A stretch of DNA of 48,856 nt, from NCBI GenBank assembly GCA_030151365.1, contig JASLDW010000091.1:1-48856 (forward strand), read 5' to 3'. A program made the position numbers and the translations under genes. Below, one piece after another: positions 6,737 through 18,345 of this stretch. Source of the DNA: Lysobacter sp. Its GTDB lineage: Bacteria > Pseudomonadota > Gammaproteobacteria > Xanthomonadales > Xanthomonadaceae. Below the pieces are notes generated by a model. The model did not search any database and was not told the origin of the DNA. It saw only the letters and a list, made by a program, of their open reading frames with translations. Within the stretch, counting starts at the first letter, position 1; every line of letters begins with the position of its first letter.

Positions 6737-8620
6737 ATGACCATCTTTCCCGTGCTTCGCATCACCGCTGCCCTCTCTTTCGCGTTCGTGGCGATGTTCC
6801 AGTCCGCGGCTGTTCGCGCCGAAGCCGGCAATGGCACATTGCGACTCGACGTCGACGCCCGCGACATCGAACGCCACATCCAGCAGGTGAAATTGCGCAT
6901 CCCGGTGACGCCGGGCCCGCTGACACTGGTGTATCCGCGCTGGATTCCCGGCCATCACGCGCCGACCGGACCGCTCAACCAGATCGCCGGGCTGGTATTC
7001 CGCGCCAATGGCCGGGTGCTGCGCTGGCGGCGCGATCCGGTCGACATGTACGCCTTCCAGCTCGAGATTCCGGCGGACGTGTCGGAGCTGGAGGCCGAAT
7101 TCCAGTACTTCAGCCCGACTTCGAAGTCGCAGGGCCGCATCGCGACGACGCCGGACATGCTGGCGATCCAGTGGCATCGCCTGTTGCTGTATCCGGCAGG
7201 GAAGCCGGTCGCAGACCAGCGCATCGAAGCAACATTGCATCTTCCGTCGAACTGGCAATCAGCGAGTTCGCTGGATACGATTTCGCGCAGCGCCGACGCC
7301 ATCCGCTATGGCTGGACTTCGGTCGAGACGCTGGTCGATTCGCCGGTCTACGCAGGCGCACATCTCCGCACGATCGCGCTTGCCCAAGGCCCGCAGCCGG
7401 TGGCGCTGGACGTGATGGCCGACGATGCCGGCGCCCTCGACATCACGCCGGGCGTGCTGGCCGCGCACCGCGCACTGGTGGCGCAGGCCGACCGCGTGTT
7501 CGGCCCGCGCCCGTTCGCGCACTACGACTTCCTGCTCGCGGTGTCGAAGCAGTTCTCGGGCATCGGGCTGGAACACCAGCAATCCAGCGAGAACGGCATG
7601 CACGCAGGCTACCTGCTCGGCGAAACGCCCTTTGTCGACAACGATCTGCTGGCGCATGAATATGTCCACGCTTGGAACGGCAAGTGGATGCGTCCGCAAC
7701 CGACGTGGACGCCCGATTACCAACAGCCGATGCGCAATTCGCTGCTGTGGATGTACGAAGGGCAGACGCAGTACTGGGCCTTCGTGCTGGCGGCGCGCAG
7801 CGGCCTGTACACGCGCGACCAGGCGCTGGCGGTGTTGGCCCGCAATGCCGCCGAAGTCGAGACGCGCAGCGGACGGCATTGGCGCGATCTAGAGGACACC
7901 GGCAACCAGGGCATCATCGATTTCGACGGATCGCCGCAGGCATTCGAAGACTGGCAGCGCGGCTACGATTTCTACACCGAGGGCTCGTTGCTGTGGATGG
8001 ACGTCGACGCACGAATGCGCGAACTGTCGGGCGGACGCCGCAGCCTCGACGATTTCGCCCGCGCGTTCTTTGCCGGGCCGGCGGGTCCGCGCGCGACCAA
8101 GCGCTATGGCGAGGCGGACATCATCGCGACGCTGCGATCGATCGAGCCGAAGGAAGACTGGGCGCGCTTCCTCGACCAGCGCCTGCACGGCCACGAAGCC
8201 GCGCCCAATGGATGGCTGGCGCGCAATGGCTGGAAACTGGCCTGGAAGGACGCCGCCAACGCCGCGGTCGCCGACAGCGAACAGAGCGGCAGCCATCGCG
8301 ATTTCAGCTATTCGCTGGGACTGGTGATCGGCAACGAGGGCGATGTCCGGCAGGTGCGCTGGAACAGCCCGGCGTGGCGCGCGGGCATGGCCCGCGACAT
8401 GCGCGTGATCGCGGTGAACGGACGCAGTTACGATGGCGAACGGCTGGACAACGCCCTGCGCGACGCGATGCGTTCGCACCAACCCACGACGCTGCTGATC
8501 CGCGACCAGGACGCCGTGCGCAGTGTTGTCATTCCCTACTTCGACGGGCCGCGCCAGCCGCATCTGGAACGGATTCCGGACACCACCGATTCGCTCGCGG
8601 CGCTGCTTGCGCCACGCTGA
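6737..8620 (+). CDS. M61-family aminopeptidase with C-terminal PDZ domain, exported
   Basis: The 627-residue protein starts with a signal peptide (hydrophobic stretch ending in AAVRAEA) and is probably periplasmic. An N-terminal beta domain (about 30-200) is followed by a gluzincin catalytic domain. The zinc site is H307-E308-Y-V-H311 with the downstream ligand E341 in WMYEGQTQYW, the spacing seen in M61 glycyl aminopeptidases. NGKWMRP following the zinc site is also typical. The region from about 500 to 600 resembles a PDZ domain. M61 enzymes remove N-terminal glycine or alanine from peptides. The stop lies six bases from that of mpl, which is convergent, and no terminator is visible between them. 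Confidence 0.9.
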   Translation: MTIFPVLRITAALSFAFVAMFQSAAVRAEAGNGTLRLDVDARDIERHIQQVKLRIPVTPGPLTLVYPRWIPGHHAPTGPLNQIAGLVFRANGRVLRWRRDPVDMYAFQLEIPADVSELEAEFQYFSPTSKSQGRIATTPDMLAIQWHRLLLYPAGKPVADQRIEATLHLPSNWQSASSLDTISRSADAIRYGWTSVETLVDSPVYAGAHLRTIALAQGPQPVALDVMADDAGALDITPGVLAAHRALVAQADRVFGPRPFAHYDFLLAVSKQFSGIGLEHQQSSENGMHAGYLLGETPFVDNDLLAHEYVHAWNGKWMRPQPTWTPDYQQPMRNSLLWMYEGQTQYWAFVLAARSGLYTRDQALAVLARNAAEVETRSGRHWRDLEDTGNQGIIDFDGSPQAFEDWQRGYDFYTEGSLLWMDVDARMRELSGGRRSLDDFARAFFAGPAGPRATKRYGEADIIATLRSIEPKEDWARFLDQRLHGHEAAPNGWLARNGWKLAWKDAANAAVADSEQSGSHRDFSYSLGLVIGNEGDVRQVRWNSPAWRAGMARDMRVIAVNGRSYDGERLDNALRDAMRSHQPTTLLIRDQDAVRSVVIPYFDGPRQPHLERIPDTTDSLAALLAPR

Positions 8621-8626
8621 CCGGCA

Positions 8627-9988
8627 TCAGCCGTTGCGCAACGCCTCGACGAAACGCCGCGGCGCGCCATCGAAGCCGCCGTTCGACATGAACACCACGT
8701 GGTCGCCCGCGCGCACGCGCTTGCGCAGCTCGGCGATCAGGGCATCGGCGTCGGGGACTGCGACCGCTTCGCCGTGCACGGCTCCGATCACCTTGGCGGC
8801 GTCCCACGGCAGTTCCGGGCGGGCGAGGAAGACCACCGCATCGGCGCCTTCCAGCGACGGCGCCAGCGCATCGGCGTGGGCGCCGAGGCGCATCGAATTG
8901 CTGCGCGGCTCCATCGCCACCACGATCCGCGCATTGCCGACGCGCGCGCGCAAACCGGCCAGCGTGGTCATGATCGCGGTCGGATGGTGGGCGAAATCGT
9001 CGTAGACGGTGACGTCATTCACTTCGCCCACCACTTCCAGACGGCGCTTGACGCTGCGGAAATTGGCCAGCGACGGGATCGCCGACGCGACATCGACACC
9101 CACCGCATGGCAGGCCGCCAGCGCGGCGAGTCCGTTCATCACGTTGTGACGGCCGAGCATCGGCCAGTGCACGGTTCCGACCTGTACGCCCTTGTGGATG
9201 ACGTCGAAGACGCTGCCATCGGCCTCGACCAGTCGCGCCGACCAATCGAACCCGTCGCCGATGCCGAAGGTTTCGACCGGCGTCCAGCAGCCCATCTCCA
9301 GCACGCGCTTGAGGTTCCTGTCTTCGCCATTGACGATCAGGCGGCCGTTGCCGGGCACCGTGCGCACGAGGTGGTGGAACTGGCGCTCGATCGCGGCGAG
9401 GTCGGGGAAGATGTCGGCGTGGTCGTATTCGAGGTTGTTGAGGATCGCGACCCGCGGACGGTAGTGGACGAACTTGCTGCGCTTGTCGAAGAAGGCGGTG
9501 TCGTATTCGTCGGCTTCGACCACGAACTCCCTGCCCTTGCCGATGCGCGCGGAGGCGCCGAAATCCTCGGCGACGCCACCGATCAGGAAGCCCGGCGCAC
9601 GGCCGGCGGCTTCCAGCAGGAAGGTGGCGATGGTGGTGGTCGTGGTCTTGCCGTGGGTGCCGGCGACCGCGATCGTGGTGCGGCCGGGCAAGACATGGTC
9701 GCGCAACCATTCCGCGCCTGAGGTGTAGGCGAGCGCGTGGTCGAGCACGTGTTCGACCGCCGGATTGCCGCGCGACAACGCATTGCCGATGACAATCGCG
9801 TCGCAGTCGGGCGAGATATTGCCGGGCGCGTAGCCCTGGCTGAGCTGGATGCCGAGTTTTTCCAGCTGGGTGGACATCGGCGGATACACCGCCTGGTCGC
9901 TGCCTTCGACCGTATGGCCGAGTTCGCGCGCGAGTGCGGCAACGCCGCCCATGAAGGTGCCGGCGATGCCGAGGATGTGCAGTTTCAT
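8627..9988 (-). CDS. mpl: UDP-MurNAc:L-Ala-gamma-D-Glu-meso-DAP ligase
   Basis: The 453-residue Mur-ligase family enzyme recycles cell-wall tripeptide by joining it to UDP-N-acetylmuramate. It opens with the Rossmann-like HILGIAGTFMGG (Mpl type rather than MurC), then has the ATP P-loop AGTHGKTTTTTI, EADEYDTAFFDKRSKF and the C-terminal domain with YDDFAHHPTAI. ATG 9988 has GAAGG five bases upstream. The longer frame begins inside the adk region and is not credible. It follows adk on the same strand after 25 bp, so the two are probably co-transcribed. Confidence 0.95.
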   Translation of the reverse strand: MKLHILGIAGTFMGGVAALARELGHTVEGSDQAVYPPMSTQLEKLGIQLSQGYAPGNISPDCDAIVIGNALSRGNPAVEHVLDHALAYTSGAEWLRDHVLPGRTTIAVAGTHGKTTTTTIATFLLEAAGRAPGFLIGGVAEDFGASARIGKGREFVVEADEYDTAFFDKRSKFVHYRPRVAILNNLEYDHADIFPDLAAIERQFHHLVRTVPGNGRLIVNGEDRNLKRVLEMGCWTPVETFGIGDGFDWSARLVEADGSVFDVIHKGVQVGTVHWPMLGRHNVMNGLAALAACHAVGVDVASAIPSLANFRSVKRRLEVVGEVNDVTVYDDFAHHPTAIMTTLAGLRARVGNARIVVAMEPRSNSMRLGAHADALAPSLEGADAVVFLARPELPWDAAKVIGAVHGEAVAVPDADALIAELRKRVRAGDHVVFMSNGGFDGAPRRFVEALRNG

Positions 9989-10013
9989 GTTGCCTTCGGG
10001 ATAACGGGATTCC

Positions 10014-10592
10014 TCAACCAACCGCGTGGCCGGCGCCAAGCGATTCGATGATGCGGGCGAACACTTCGTCGAGGCTGCCGACGCCATCGACCGCGCGCAG
10101 GATGTCGTGCTGTCGATAGTGGTCGATCACCGGAGCGGTCTGGTCGGCGTAGACCTGAAGGCGCGTGCGCACCGATTCCGGAGTGTCGTCGGCGCGACCC
10201 TCGGCCTTGGCACGGCCGGCGATGCGTTCGACCAGCAGTTCCGACGGCACTTCCAGCAGCACGGCGACGTCGGCGGGCTGGCCGATCTTCGCCAGCAACA
10301 CGTCGAGGGCCTGCGCCTGGGCGCGGTTGCGCGGATAGCCATCGAGGATGAAACCGTTGGCGGTGTCGGGGCGCGAGAAGCGGTCCTCGAGCATGCCGAG
10401 CAGGATGGCGTCGCTGACCAGTTCGCCGCGCGCCATCACTTCCTTCGCCTCCAGGCCCAGCTTGCTGCCGGCCGCCACTTCCGCCCGCAGCAGGTCGCCG
10501 GTGGAAATGTGCGGAACCTGCAGATGTTCCTTCAGGCGAACGGCCTGCGTGCCTTTGCCGGAACCGGGGGGACCGAGGAGAACCAGTCGCAT
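10014..10592 (-). CDS. adk: Adenylate kinase, short-LID type
   Basis: The 192-residue enzyme interconverts ATP plus AMP with two ADP. It starts MRLVLLGPPGSGKGTQ (P-loop) and has HISTGDLLR for AMP binding, GFILDGYPRNRAQA and the short-LID ERIAGRAKAEGRADDTPE, consistent with the compact form found in this bacterial group instead of the roughly 214-residue enteric form. GGAGTGAGC precedes ATG 10592. It is divergent from pfp across 91 bp and upstream of mpl. Confidence 0.96.
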   Translation of the reverse strand: MRLVLLGPPGSGKGTQAVRLKEHLQVPHISTGDLLRAEVAAGSKLGLEAKEVMARGELVSDAILLGMLEDRFSRPDTANGFILDGYPRNRAQAQALDVLLAKIGQPADVAVLLEVPSELLVERIAGRAKAEGRADDTPESVRTRLQVYADQTAPVIDHYRQHDILRAVDGVGSLDEVFARIIESLGAGHAVG

Positions 10593-10683
10593 GCTCACTC
10601 CATGTAGGACCAACAATTCCCGGACGCTGGACTCGATCCGGACTCCATGCCAGCTTAACGCATCCCGCCCGAAAATCCCCCGC

Positions 10684-11922
10684 ATGGCACGCCCGACATC
10701 CCCCCAAGGCACCCTGCTGTACGCCCAGTCCGGCGGCGTCACCGCGGTCATCAACACCACGGCGGCCGCCGTGATCGCCGAGGCCCGCGCACGCAAGGTG
10801 AAAGTGCTGGCCGCCCGCAACGGCATCCTCGGCGCGCTTGGCGACGATCTTTTCGATACCTCCACGCTGGCGCCGGCGCAGGTGCGGATGCTGGCCCACA
10901 CCCCGGGTGGCGCCTTCGGCAGTTGCCGGGTCAAGCTGAAATCGCTGGAAGAGGACCGCGCCCGCTACGAACAGCTGCTGGAGACGTTCCGCCGCCACGA
11001 CGTGCGCTGGTTTCTCTACAACGGCGGCAAAGATTCCGCCGACACCGCCTTGAAGGTGTCGCAGCTGGCGCAGGAGTTCGGCTATCCGCTGACCTGCATC
11101 GGCGTGCCCAAGACCGTCGACAACGATCTCGCCGTCACCGACTGCTGCCCGGGCTTCGGCTCGGCGGCGAAATACACCGCGGTCTCGGTGCGCGAATGCG
11201 CGCTCGACGTCGCCGCGATGGCCAGGACATCGACCAAGGTCTTCGTCTACGAGGCGATGGGTCGCCACGCCGGCTGGCTGGCTGCCGCTGCGGGGCTGGC
11301 CGGGCGCGGTGAAGATGAAGCACCACACATCATCCTGTTCCCCGAACGGGCCTACGACGAAGCGGCGTTCCTGGCCCAGGTGAAGTCGGTGGTGGAACGC
11401 GTCGGCTGGTGCGTGGTGGTCGCGAGCGAAGGCATCCGCGATGCCGATGGCCGCTTCGTCGCCGACGCCGGCGCCGCCAAGGACGCCTTCGGCCACACGC
11501 AACTGGGCGGCGTCGCCGCGCATCTCGCCGGACGCGTGCAGCAGGAACTCGGACTGAAGGTGCACTGGACGCTGCCCGACTACCTGCAGCGCTCGGCGCG
11601 CCACATCGCATCGCAAACCGATTTCGAGCAGGCACGCGCGGTCGGACGCAAGGCCGTGCAATACGCATTGAAAGGCCTGAACGCGACGATGCCGGTGATC
11701 CAGCGCATCGCCGATTCGCCCTATCGCTGGAAGATCGTGCCGGCGCCGCTGTCGTCGATCGCCAACGCCGAGAAGAAGATGCCGGCGGAATTCATTCGCG
11801 GCGACGGTTACGGCATCACCGACGCGGCGCGCCGTTATCTGCAACCGCTGATCCGCGGCGAAGCCTATCCGCCGTATGCGCGCGATGGCTTGCCGAAATA
11901 CCTGGAACTCGATCCCGGCTGA
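10684..11922 (+). CDS. pfp: Pyrophosphate-dependent 6-phosphofructokinase
   Basis: The 412-residue enzyme phosphorylates fructose-6-phosphate reversibly with PPi. The catalytic loop GVPKTVDNDL has the lysine seen in PPi-dependent enzymes where ATP-PFKs have GIPGTIDND, and YNGGKDSADT and YEAMGRHAGWLAA fit the same clade. Xanthomonadaceae are known to rely on this enzyme type. The next gene, yggU, overlaps its stop (TGATG), and the membrane pyrophosphatase lies about 900 bp downstream with one opposing gene between. A related pfp-hppA linkage is known in methanotrophs, so the proximity may reflect shared PPi metabolism. Confidence 0.95.
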   Translation: MARPTSPQGTLLYAQSGGVTAVINTTAAAVIAEARARKVKVLAARNGILGALGDDLFDTSTLAPAQVRMLAHTPGGAFGSCRVKLKSLEEDRARYEQLLETFRRHDVRWFLYNGGKDSADTALKVSQLAQEFGYPLTCIGVPKTVDNDLAVTDCCPGFGSAAKYTAVSVRECALDVAAMARTSTKVFVYEAMGRHAGWLAAAAGLAGRGEDEAPHIILFPERAYDEAAFLAQVKSVVERVGWCVVVASEGIRDADGRFVADAGAAKDAFGHTQLGGVAAHLAGRVQQELGLKVHWTLPDYLQRSARHIASQTDFEQARAVGRKAVQYALKGLNATMPVIQRIADSPYRWKIVPAPLSSIANAEKKMPAEFIRGDGYGITDAARRYLQPLIRGEAYPPYARDGLPKYLELDPG

Positions 11923-12146
11923 TGCGCACACTGCAACTCAAGGTCAAGCCCAACGCACGCACGCAATCACTCGCCCAGGGCGAGGACGGCGTGTGGCTGG
12001 CGCAGCTGAAATCGCCGCCGGTGGACGGCAAGGCCAACGCGGAGTTGATCGCGCTGCTGGCCGGTCATTTCGGTTGCCGCAAGGCCGACATCGCCATCAA
12101 GGCCGGCGCCGGCGGCCGCATGAAACTGGTGACGATCAAGGACTGA
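11922..12146 (+). CDS. yggU: YggU/DUF167 family protein
   Basis: This small protein of 74 residues follows the DUF167 pattern: LQLKVKPNA at the start, KSPPVDGKANAELI in the middle and the closing AGAGGRMKLVTI. The function of the family is unknown. The ATG shares its A with the pfp stop codon, so translation is probably coupled. The 3' end is four bases from the end of the convergent secreted-protein gene. Confidence 0.9.
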   Translation: MRTLQLKVKPNARTQSLAQGEDGVWLAQLKSPPVDGKANAELIALLAGHFGCRKADIAIKAGAGGRMKLVTIKD

Positions 12147-12150
12147 TCGT

Positions 12151-12660
12151 CTACTTGCAGGCCTTTCCCTCGACATTGGTGGCGATGGCGTATTGCGGCA
12201 GCTGGTCGATGCCGTGGTTCTTCAAGGTGTCTTCCTTGCCGCCGATATACACGCGCGTGCGTCCCTGTGCATCCAGCTCCGGGGGCACCGCGGTCGCCGA
12301 CGGCTTGCGCCAGATGCGCACCACCGCGACCTGGCCCGGGCATTCCGCGCTCGGCACCTGGATCATGTCGTTGAAGATCCAGCCATCGGCCTTGTTGGGT
12401 TTCGCTTCACCGGCATCGCGCAGGCGCACGCGCGGGTGGCAGGCCGGATTGGTGTTCACCACTTCCGACAGATAGGGCGCGTCCGGCTTGCCGGTGAACA
12501 CGCCTTCGATGCGCGCGCAGGCTTCGGGAATATTGCGCAGGGTGTGGCGGACACCGACCGCTTGCGGCTTGCCGACATCGCGATGGAGTTCCGGTGTTTC
12601 CCCGGCCATGAGGGCGAAGCTGGCGGCGGACAGCGCAGTGAAAACGATCAGGCGGCGCAT
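12151..12660 (-). CDS. Secreted conserved protein of unknown function
   Basis: I do not recognise a named family. The 169-residue product starts with a clear signal peptide (basic MRRL, hydrophobic core, cleavage likely around ALMAG). The mature part has four cysteines (in EACARIEG, NPACHPRV, SAECPGQV and the terminal GKACK), which would allow two disulfides in the periplasm. No membrane segment or catalytic motif is visible. GGGAATTC sits before ATG 12660. The gene is alone on its strand between yggU and hppA. Confidence 0.75.
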   Translation of the reverse strand: MRRLIVFTALSAASFALMAGETPELHRDVGKPQAVGVRHTLRNIPEACARIEGVFTGKPDAPYLSEVVNTNPACHPRVRLRDAGEAKPNKADGWIFNDMIQVPSAECPGQVAVVRIWRKPSATAVPPELDAQGRTRVYIGGKEDTLKNHGIDQLPQYAIATNVEGKACK

Positions 12661-12818
12661 GCGAATTCCCGTGGATGGACTGCAGTCATGGCCATCAGGC
12701 TGGCATGGATTGCCTGAACGTTTTATTGCGCCACAACAAAGCCCGTCGCCGTGCTGTGCGATAGTCGATCCAGCTGCCGTTCATCTATGTCATACCCACC
12801 CAACCCAAGGGAGGCTTC

Positions 12819-15302
<2,484 letters not shown>

Positions 15303-15322
15303 TCCTTGCAGCCACGCAAGGT

Positions 15323-15352
15323 AAAGCCCCCGGGAAACCGGGGGCTTTTTTT
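15323..15352 (+). terminator. Rho-independent terminator after hppA
   Basis: A GC-rich stem, AAAGCCCCCGG/CCGGGGGCTTT, with a GAAA loop is followed by seven T. It ends hppA transcription and, read the other way, lies just past the dioxygenase stop, though the A tract on that side is short. Confidence 0.95.
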
Positions 15353-15363
15353 GGGATTGCAGA

Positions 15364-16152
15364 TCAGGCAGCCGCCGGCAGCCCCCAGCCGAACGAATCC
15401 ATCGACAAGGTGTCGTAAGTCATGCCGCCTTCAATCAGGGCAGCGGCGTCATCGTCATTGCTCGCGCCCAGCGCGACCAGCAGCGGCAGGAAGTGTTCCT
15501 CGGTCGGATGCGCGCGTTCGGCATGGGGCGCGCGACGACGATAATCGACCAATGCCTCGACATCACGACGCGCGACCGCATCCCGCACCCAATCGGCGAA
15601 GGCCTGCGCGTACTCCGGATCCGAGATGTGCTGGCGGAATTCGTAGAGATTGTGGGTGAGGCTGCCCGAGCCGATCACCAGCACGCCCCGATCGCGCAAC
15701 GATGCCAGCGCGCGGCCGAGGCGCAAGGCCCCCGCGGCATCGAGATCGTGCGGCATCGAGACCTGCAGCACAGGGATGTCGCCCTGCGGACGGAGGTGGC
15801 GCAACGGCACCCAGGCGCCGTGGTCGAGACCGCGATGATCGTTGGCCGCGACCGCGAAACCGGCATCCGCGAGCAAGCGCGCGACATCCTGCGCGAGTTC
15901 GGGTGCGCCGGTCGCCGGATACTGCAACTGGTACAGCGGCGCCGGGAATCCGCCGAAATCGTGGATGGTGTCCAGCGTCGACGCGGTGGTCACCTGCACG
16001 CCACGCGTCTGCCAGTGCGGCGACACGATCACGATCGCCCGCACGTCATCCAGCGCCTGGCCGAGCCGCGCCAGGTTCGGGCCGAGCAGGCCCGGTTCCA
16101 GCGCGAACATCGGCGAACCGTGGGAGATGAAGAGTGCGGGCGGGCGTGACAT
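15364..16152 (-). CDS. DODA-type extradiol aromatic ring-opening dioxygenase
   Basis: The 262-residue protein belongs to the LigB-like 4,5-DOPA dioxygenase family (E. coli YgiD). The early FISHGSPMFAL, VIVSPHWQT, the GLDHGAWVPLRHL motif and SGSLTHNL supply the expected histidine metal ligands. Members cleave catechol-type rings, but the natural substrate of most bacterial ones is unknown. It is the last gene of the minus-strand unit doxX-NAD(P)-binding protein-dioxygenase, 19 bp after its neighbour. The context suggests handling of catechols or quinones. This is inference. Confidence 0.9.
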   Translation of the reverse strand: MSRPPALFISHGSPMFALEPGLLGPNLARLGQALDDVRAIVIVSPHWQTRGVQVTTASTLDTIHDFGGFPAPLYQLQYPATGAPELAQDVARLLADAGFAVAANDHRGLDHGAWVPLRHLRPQGDIPVLQVSMPHDLDAAGALRLGRALASLRDRGVLVIGSGSLTHNLYEFRQHISDPEYAQAFADWVRDAVARRDVEALVDYRRRAPHAERAHPTEEHFLPLLVALGASNDDDAAALIEGGMTYDTLSMDSFGWGLPAAA

Positions 16153-16171
16153 GACGGCTCCCTAGGTGCGT

Positions 16172-16777
16172 TCAGTTGGCGACGGTGAAGCGCTGTCCGC
16201 GATGTGCGGGTTTTTCCAGTTCGTCGATGATGGCGACCGCGTAGTCTTCGGCACTGATGGAATCGCCCACCGGGCTGTCGGTACCGGCGCGATAGCTGCC
16301 GCTGCGTTCGCCGGGCGCGATCAGCGGCGCCGGCGACAGCACCGTCCAATCGAGCCCCTGCGATGCGCGGTAGGCGTCGAGCATTTCGCCCATCGTCACC
16401 GCTTCCTTGTGGTATGCCGCCGGGAATTCCGGCATGTCCTTGAGCTGGACGCCGCCGACTTCCAGCGAGCCCGCGCCACCGACCACCAGCACGCGATGCG
16501 TCGGCCTGGCAGCGATCAGATCGCGATGTCCGTTGAGGTAGGGATCGTGCGAGCCGCCGCTGCGATCCGGCCCGGTCGCAAGGACGCTGGCATCGGCCGC
16601 GTCGATCAACGGCACGATCTTCCCGGTATCGCCGAAATCGATCGCCGCGGCCCGCGACGCGCCCTGCGGGGACGCGCCGGAGCGGCTGATGGCGATCACT
16701 TCATGGCCACGGCGGGCGGCTTCGGCGACGATGCGCGAACCGACCATGCCGGTGGCGCCGATGACATTGATTTTCAT
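16172..16777 (-). CDS. NAD(P)H-binding atypical SDR
   Basis: The 201-residue Rossmann protein has the glycine motif VIGATGMVGSRIV at residues 4-16 and the closing ISAEDYAVAIIDELEKP seen in NmrA/YwnB-like atypical short-chain dehydrogenases. It lacks a classic YxxxK pair. Members act as quinone or NAD(P)H sensors or reductases, and the substrate here is unknown. It lies 30 bp after doxX and 19 bp before the dioxygenase. Confidence 0.87.
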   Translation of the reverse strand: MKINVIGATGMVGSRIVAEAARRGHEVIAISRSGASPQGASRAAAIDFGDTGKIVPLIDAADASVLATGPDRSGGSHDPYLNGHRDLIAARPTHRVLVVGGAGSLEVGGVQLKDMPEFPAAYHKEAVTMGEMLDAYRASQGLDWTVLSPAPLIAPGERSGSYRAGTDSPVGDSISAEDYAVAIIDELEKPAHRGQRFTVAN

Positions 16778-16807
16778 GTCAGCACTCCTTGGGCAGGCAA
16801 ACCGCGA

Positions 16808-17188
16808 TTACTTGCGCGAACGCAGGGCGTCGATGCTGTAGGCGCCGGCACCATTGGCGAACAGCACGAGGAAACCGCCGGCCATCGCGATGTTCTTCCA
16901 GAAGTTGATCGCCTGCATCTGGTCGCCGAAGTTGTGATGGAACAGCAGCGCCGAGATCACCGAGAAGCCGGCAAGCGCGATGGCGACCCAGCGGGTGAAG
17001 AAGCCGCCGAGGATGGCGAGGCCGCCGCCAAGCTCGGTCAGGATCACCAGCGGCAGCAGCGCGCCGGGTACGCCCTGCGATTCCATGTATTGCTGGGTGC
17101 CGGCATAGGCGGCGATCTTGCCGAAGCCGGAGATGATGAAGATCAGCGAGAGGCCGACGCGGCCAAGCAGGGTAGCGAACGAATTCAT
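16808..17188 (-). CDS. DoxX family membrane protein
   Basis: The 126-residue protein has four hydrophobic segments and the DoxX words GRVGLSLIFIISGFGKI, LTELGGGLAILGGF and FWKNIAMAGGFLVLFANGAGAYSIDA. DoxX proteins of this kind are often encoded next to LysR regulators and oxidoreductases and have been linked to oxidative or electrophile stress, but their activity is unclear. GGACATCCC precedes ATG 17188. It is the first gene of the minus-strand unit and diverges from lysR across 141 bp. Confidence 0.92.
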   Translation of the reverse strand: MNSFATLLGRVGLSLIFIISGFGKIAAYAGTQQYMESQGVPGALLPLVILTELGGGLAILGGFFTRWVAIALAGFSVISALLFHHNFGDQMQAINFWKNIAMAGGFLVLFANGAGAYSIDALRSRK

Positions 17189-17293
17189 GAGGGATGTCCT
17201 TAGCAGGAATTGGGTTGATGGCATCCAGCCTGAAGATCTCTGGACGTGGGACCACTGTATTGATCGGCTCCACCCTGATAAACAGCGATCCAA

Positions 17294-17323
17294 TTGACAG
17301 ATTGATTCGATTTTCGGAATAAT
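17294..17323 (+). promoter_or_regulatory. Candidate lysR promoter, leaderless
   Basis: Consensus -35 TTGACA (17294-17299), an 18-bp spacer and AATAAT (17318-17323) end six bases before the lysR ATG. No Shine-Dalgarno sequence is present, so the mRNA would start at or next to the initiation codon. CAAT-N6-ATTG (17291-17304) overlaps the -35 and could be a regulator half-site pair. Confidence 0.5.
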
Positions 17324-17329
17324 CCCGAC

Positions 17330-18232
17330 ATGGACAAGATCCGGGAAATGGCCAGCTTCGTCGCCGTGGTCGATGCCGGCAGCTTCGTCGGCGCCGCGGA
17401 CGCCACCGGCGCCTCCAAGGCCGCGATCTCGCGCCACGTCGGCGAACTGGAACAGCGACTGGGCGTTCGCCTGCTCAACCGCACCACCCGGCGGCTGTCG
17501 CTGACCGACGATGGCCAGCGCTTCTACAGCCGGGCCAGGGAATTGCTGGCTTCGCTGGATGAGTTCGAGTCCGAGATGACCTCGCGCACGGGCGAGCCCA
17601 GCGGCCTGCTGCGCATCAACGCGCCGCTGACCTTCGGCGTGTTGCACCTGGCGCCGCTGTGGGGACGCTTCTCGGCACTGCATCCCAAGGTCGCGCTCGA
17701 CGTCACCCTCAACGACCGCGTGGTCGACCTGGTCGACGAAGGCTTCGACCTCGCGATCCGCATCACCAGCATGCCCAGCTCGCAGCTGGTGAGCCGCAAG
17801 CTGGCATCCACCCGCATCGTCCTGTGCGCGTCGCCCGCCTACCTCGAGGCGCACGGCACGCCGACGCATCCCGACGAACTCGCCCGCCATCGCGTGATCG
17901 GCTATTCCTACTGGTCGGGCCGCGACGAATGGAGCTTCACCGGTCCGGACGGCAGCGTCCGCGTCCACACCTCGCCATGGATGCGCACCAACAACGGCGA
18001 TACCTGCCGGGCGGCGGCACTGGAAGGCCAGGGCATCATCCTGCAACCCGATTTCCTCGTCGGCGGCGACCTCAAGCACGGCACGCTGGTCGAACTGATG
18101 CCGGACTACCACTCGATCGAAACCGGCATCCATGCGGTCTGGCCCTCGCGCAAGCACTTGCCGATGAAGCTGCGCCGACTGATCGACTTCCTGGTCGCGG
18201 AGTTCGAAAACCCGATCTGGACACGGTGTTGA
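17330..18232 (+). CDS. LysR-family transcriptional regulator
   Basis: The 300-residue regulator has the winged helix-turn-helix in its first 60 residues (FVAVVDAGSFVGAADATGAS, then the recognition helix KAAISRHVGELEQRLG and LLNRTTRRLSLTDDG) and a periplasmic-binding-like effector domain from about 90. The RTTRRLSLTDDG wing and LDVTLNDRVVDLVDEGFDLAIRI are typical of the CrgA-like clade, members of which often respond to electrophiles or quinones and control divergent oxidoreductase genes. Its position between the doxX unit and the osmC-pirin genes fits that role. The effector is unknown. Confidence 0.93.
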   Translation: MDKIREMASFVAVVDAGSFVGAADATGASKAAISRHVGELEQRLGVRLLNRTTRRLSLTDDGQRFYSRARELLASLDEFESEMTSRTGEPSGLLRINAPLTFGVLHLAPLWGRFSALHPKVALDVTLNDRVVDLVDEGFDLAIRITSMPSSQLVSRKLASTRIVLCASPAYLEAHGTPTHPDELARHRVIGYSYWSGRDEWSFTGPDGSVRVHTSPWMRTNNGDTCRAAALEGQGIILQPDFLVGGDLKHGTLVELMPDYHSIETGIHAVWPSRKHLPMKLRRLIDFLVAEFENPIWTRC

Positions 18233-18245
18233 AGTCCGTCAAGCG

Positions 18246-18265
18246 TCGTTCCGGAAATGGAACGA
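18246..18265. promoter_or_regulatory. Inverted repeat, possible LysR-type operator
   Basis: TCGTTCC-N6-GGAACGA is a perfect 7-bp inverted repeat between lysR and osmC. Its TTCC-N6-GGAA core has the dyad form of LysR-family binding sites. It could instead be a weak transcript hairpin, as no T tract follows. Confidence 0.35.
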
Positions 18266-18345
18266 TGCGGCTCGATTGCGGCGGTTGGTTCCGTCATCGT
18301 CCTGTCCTAAGCTGACCCGACTTCCCCCGGACACCCGGATCATCG

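Noticed and set aside
15323..15352. hppA terminator as the end of the OmpA-like part being a separate gene
   Set aside because: I looked for a start codon and ribosome-binding site between 14860 and 14990 and found none that is convincing. The frame is continuous, so one fused protein is the simpler reading.
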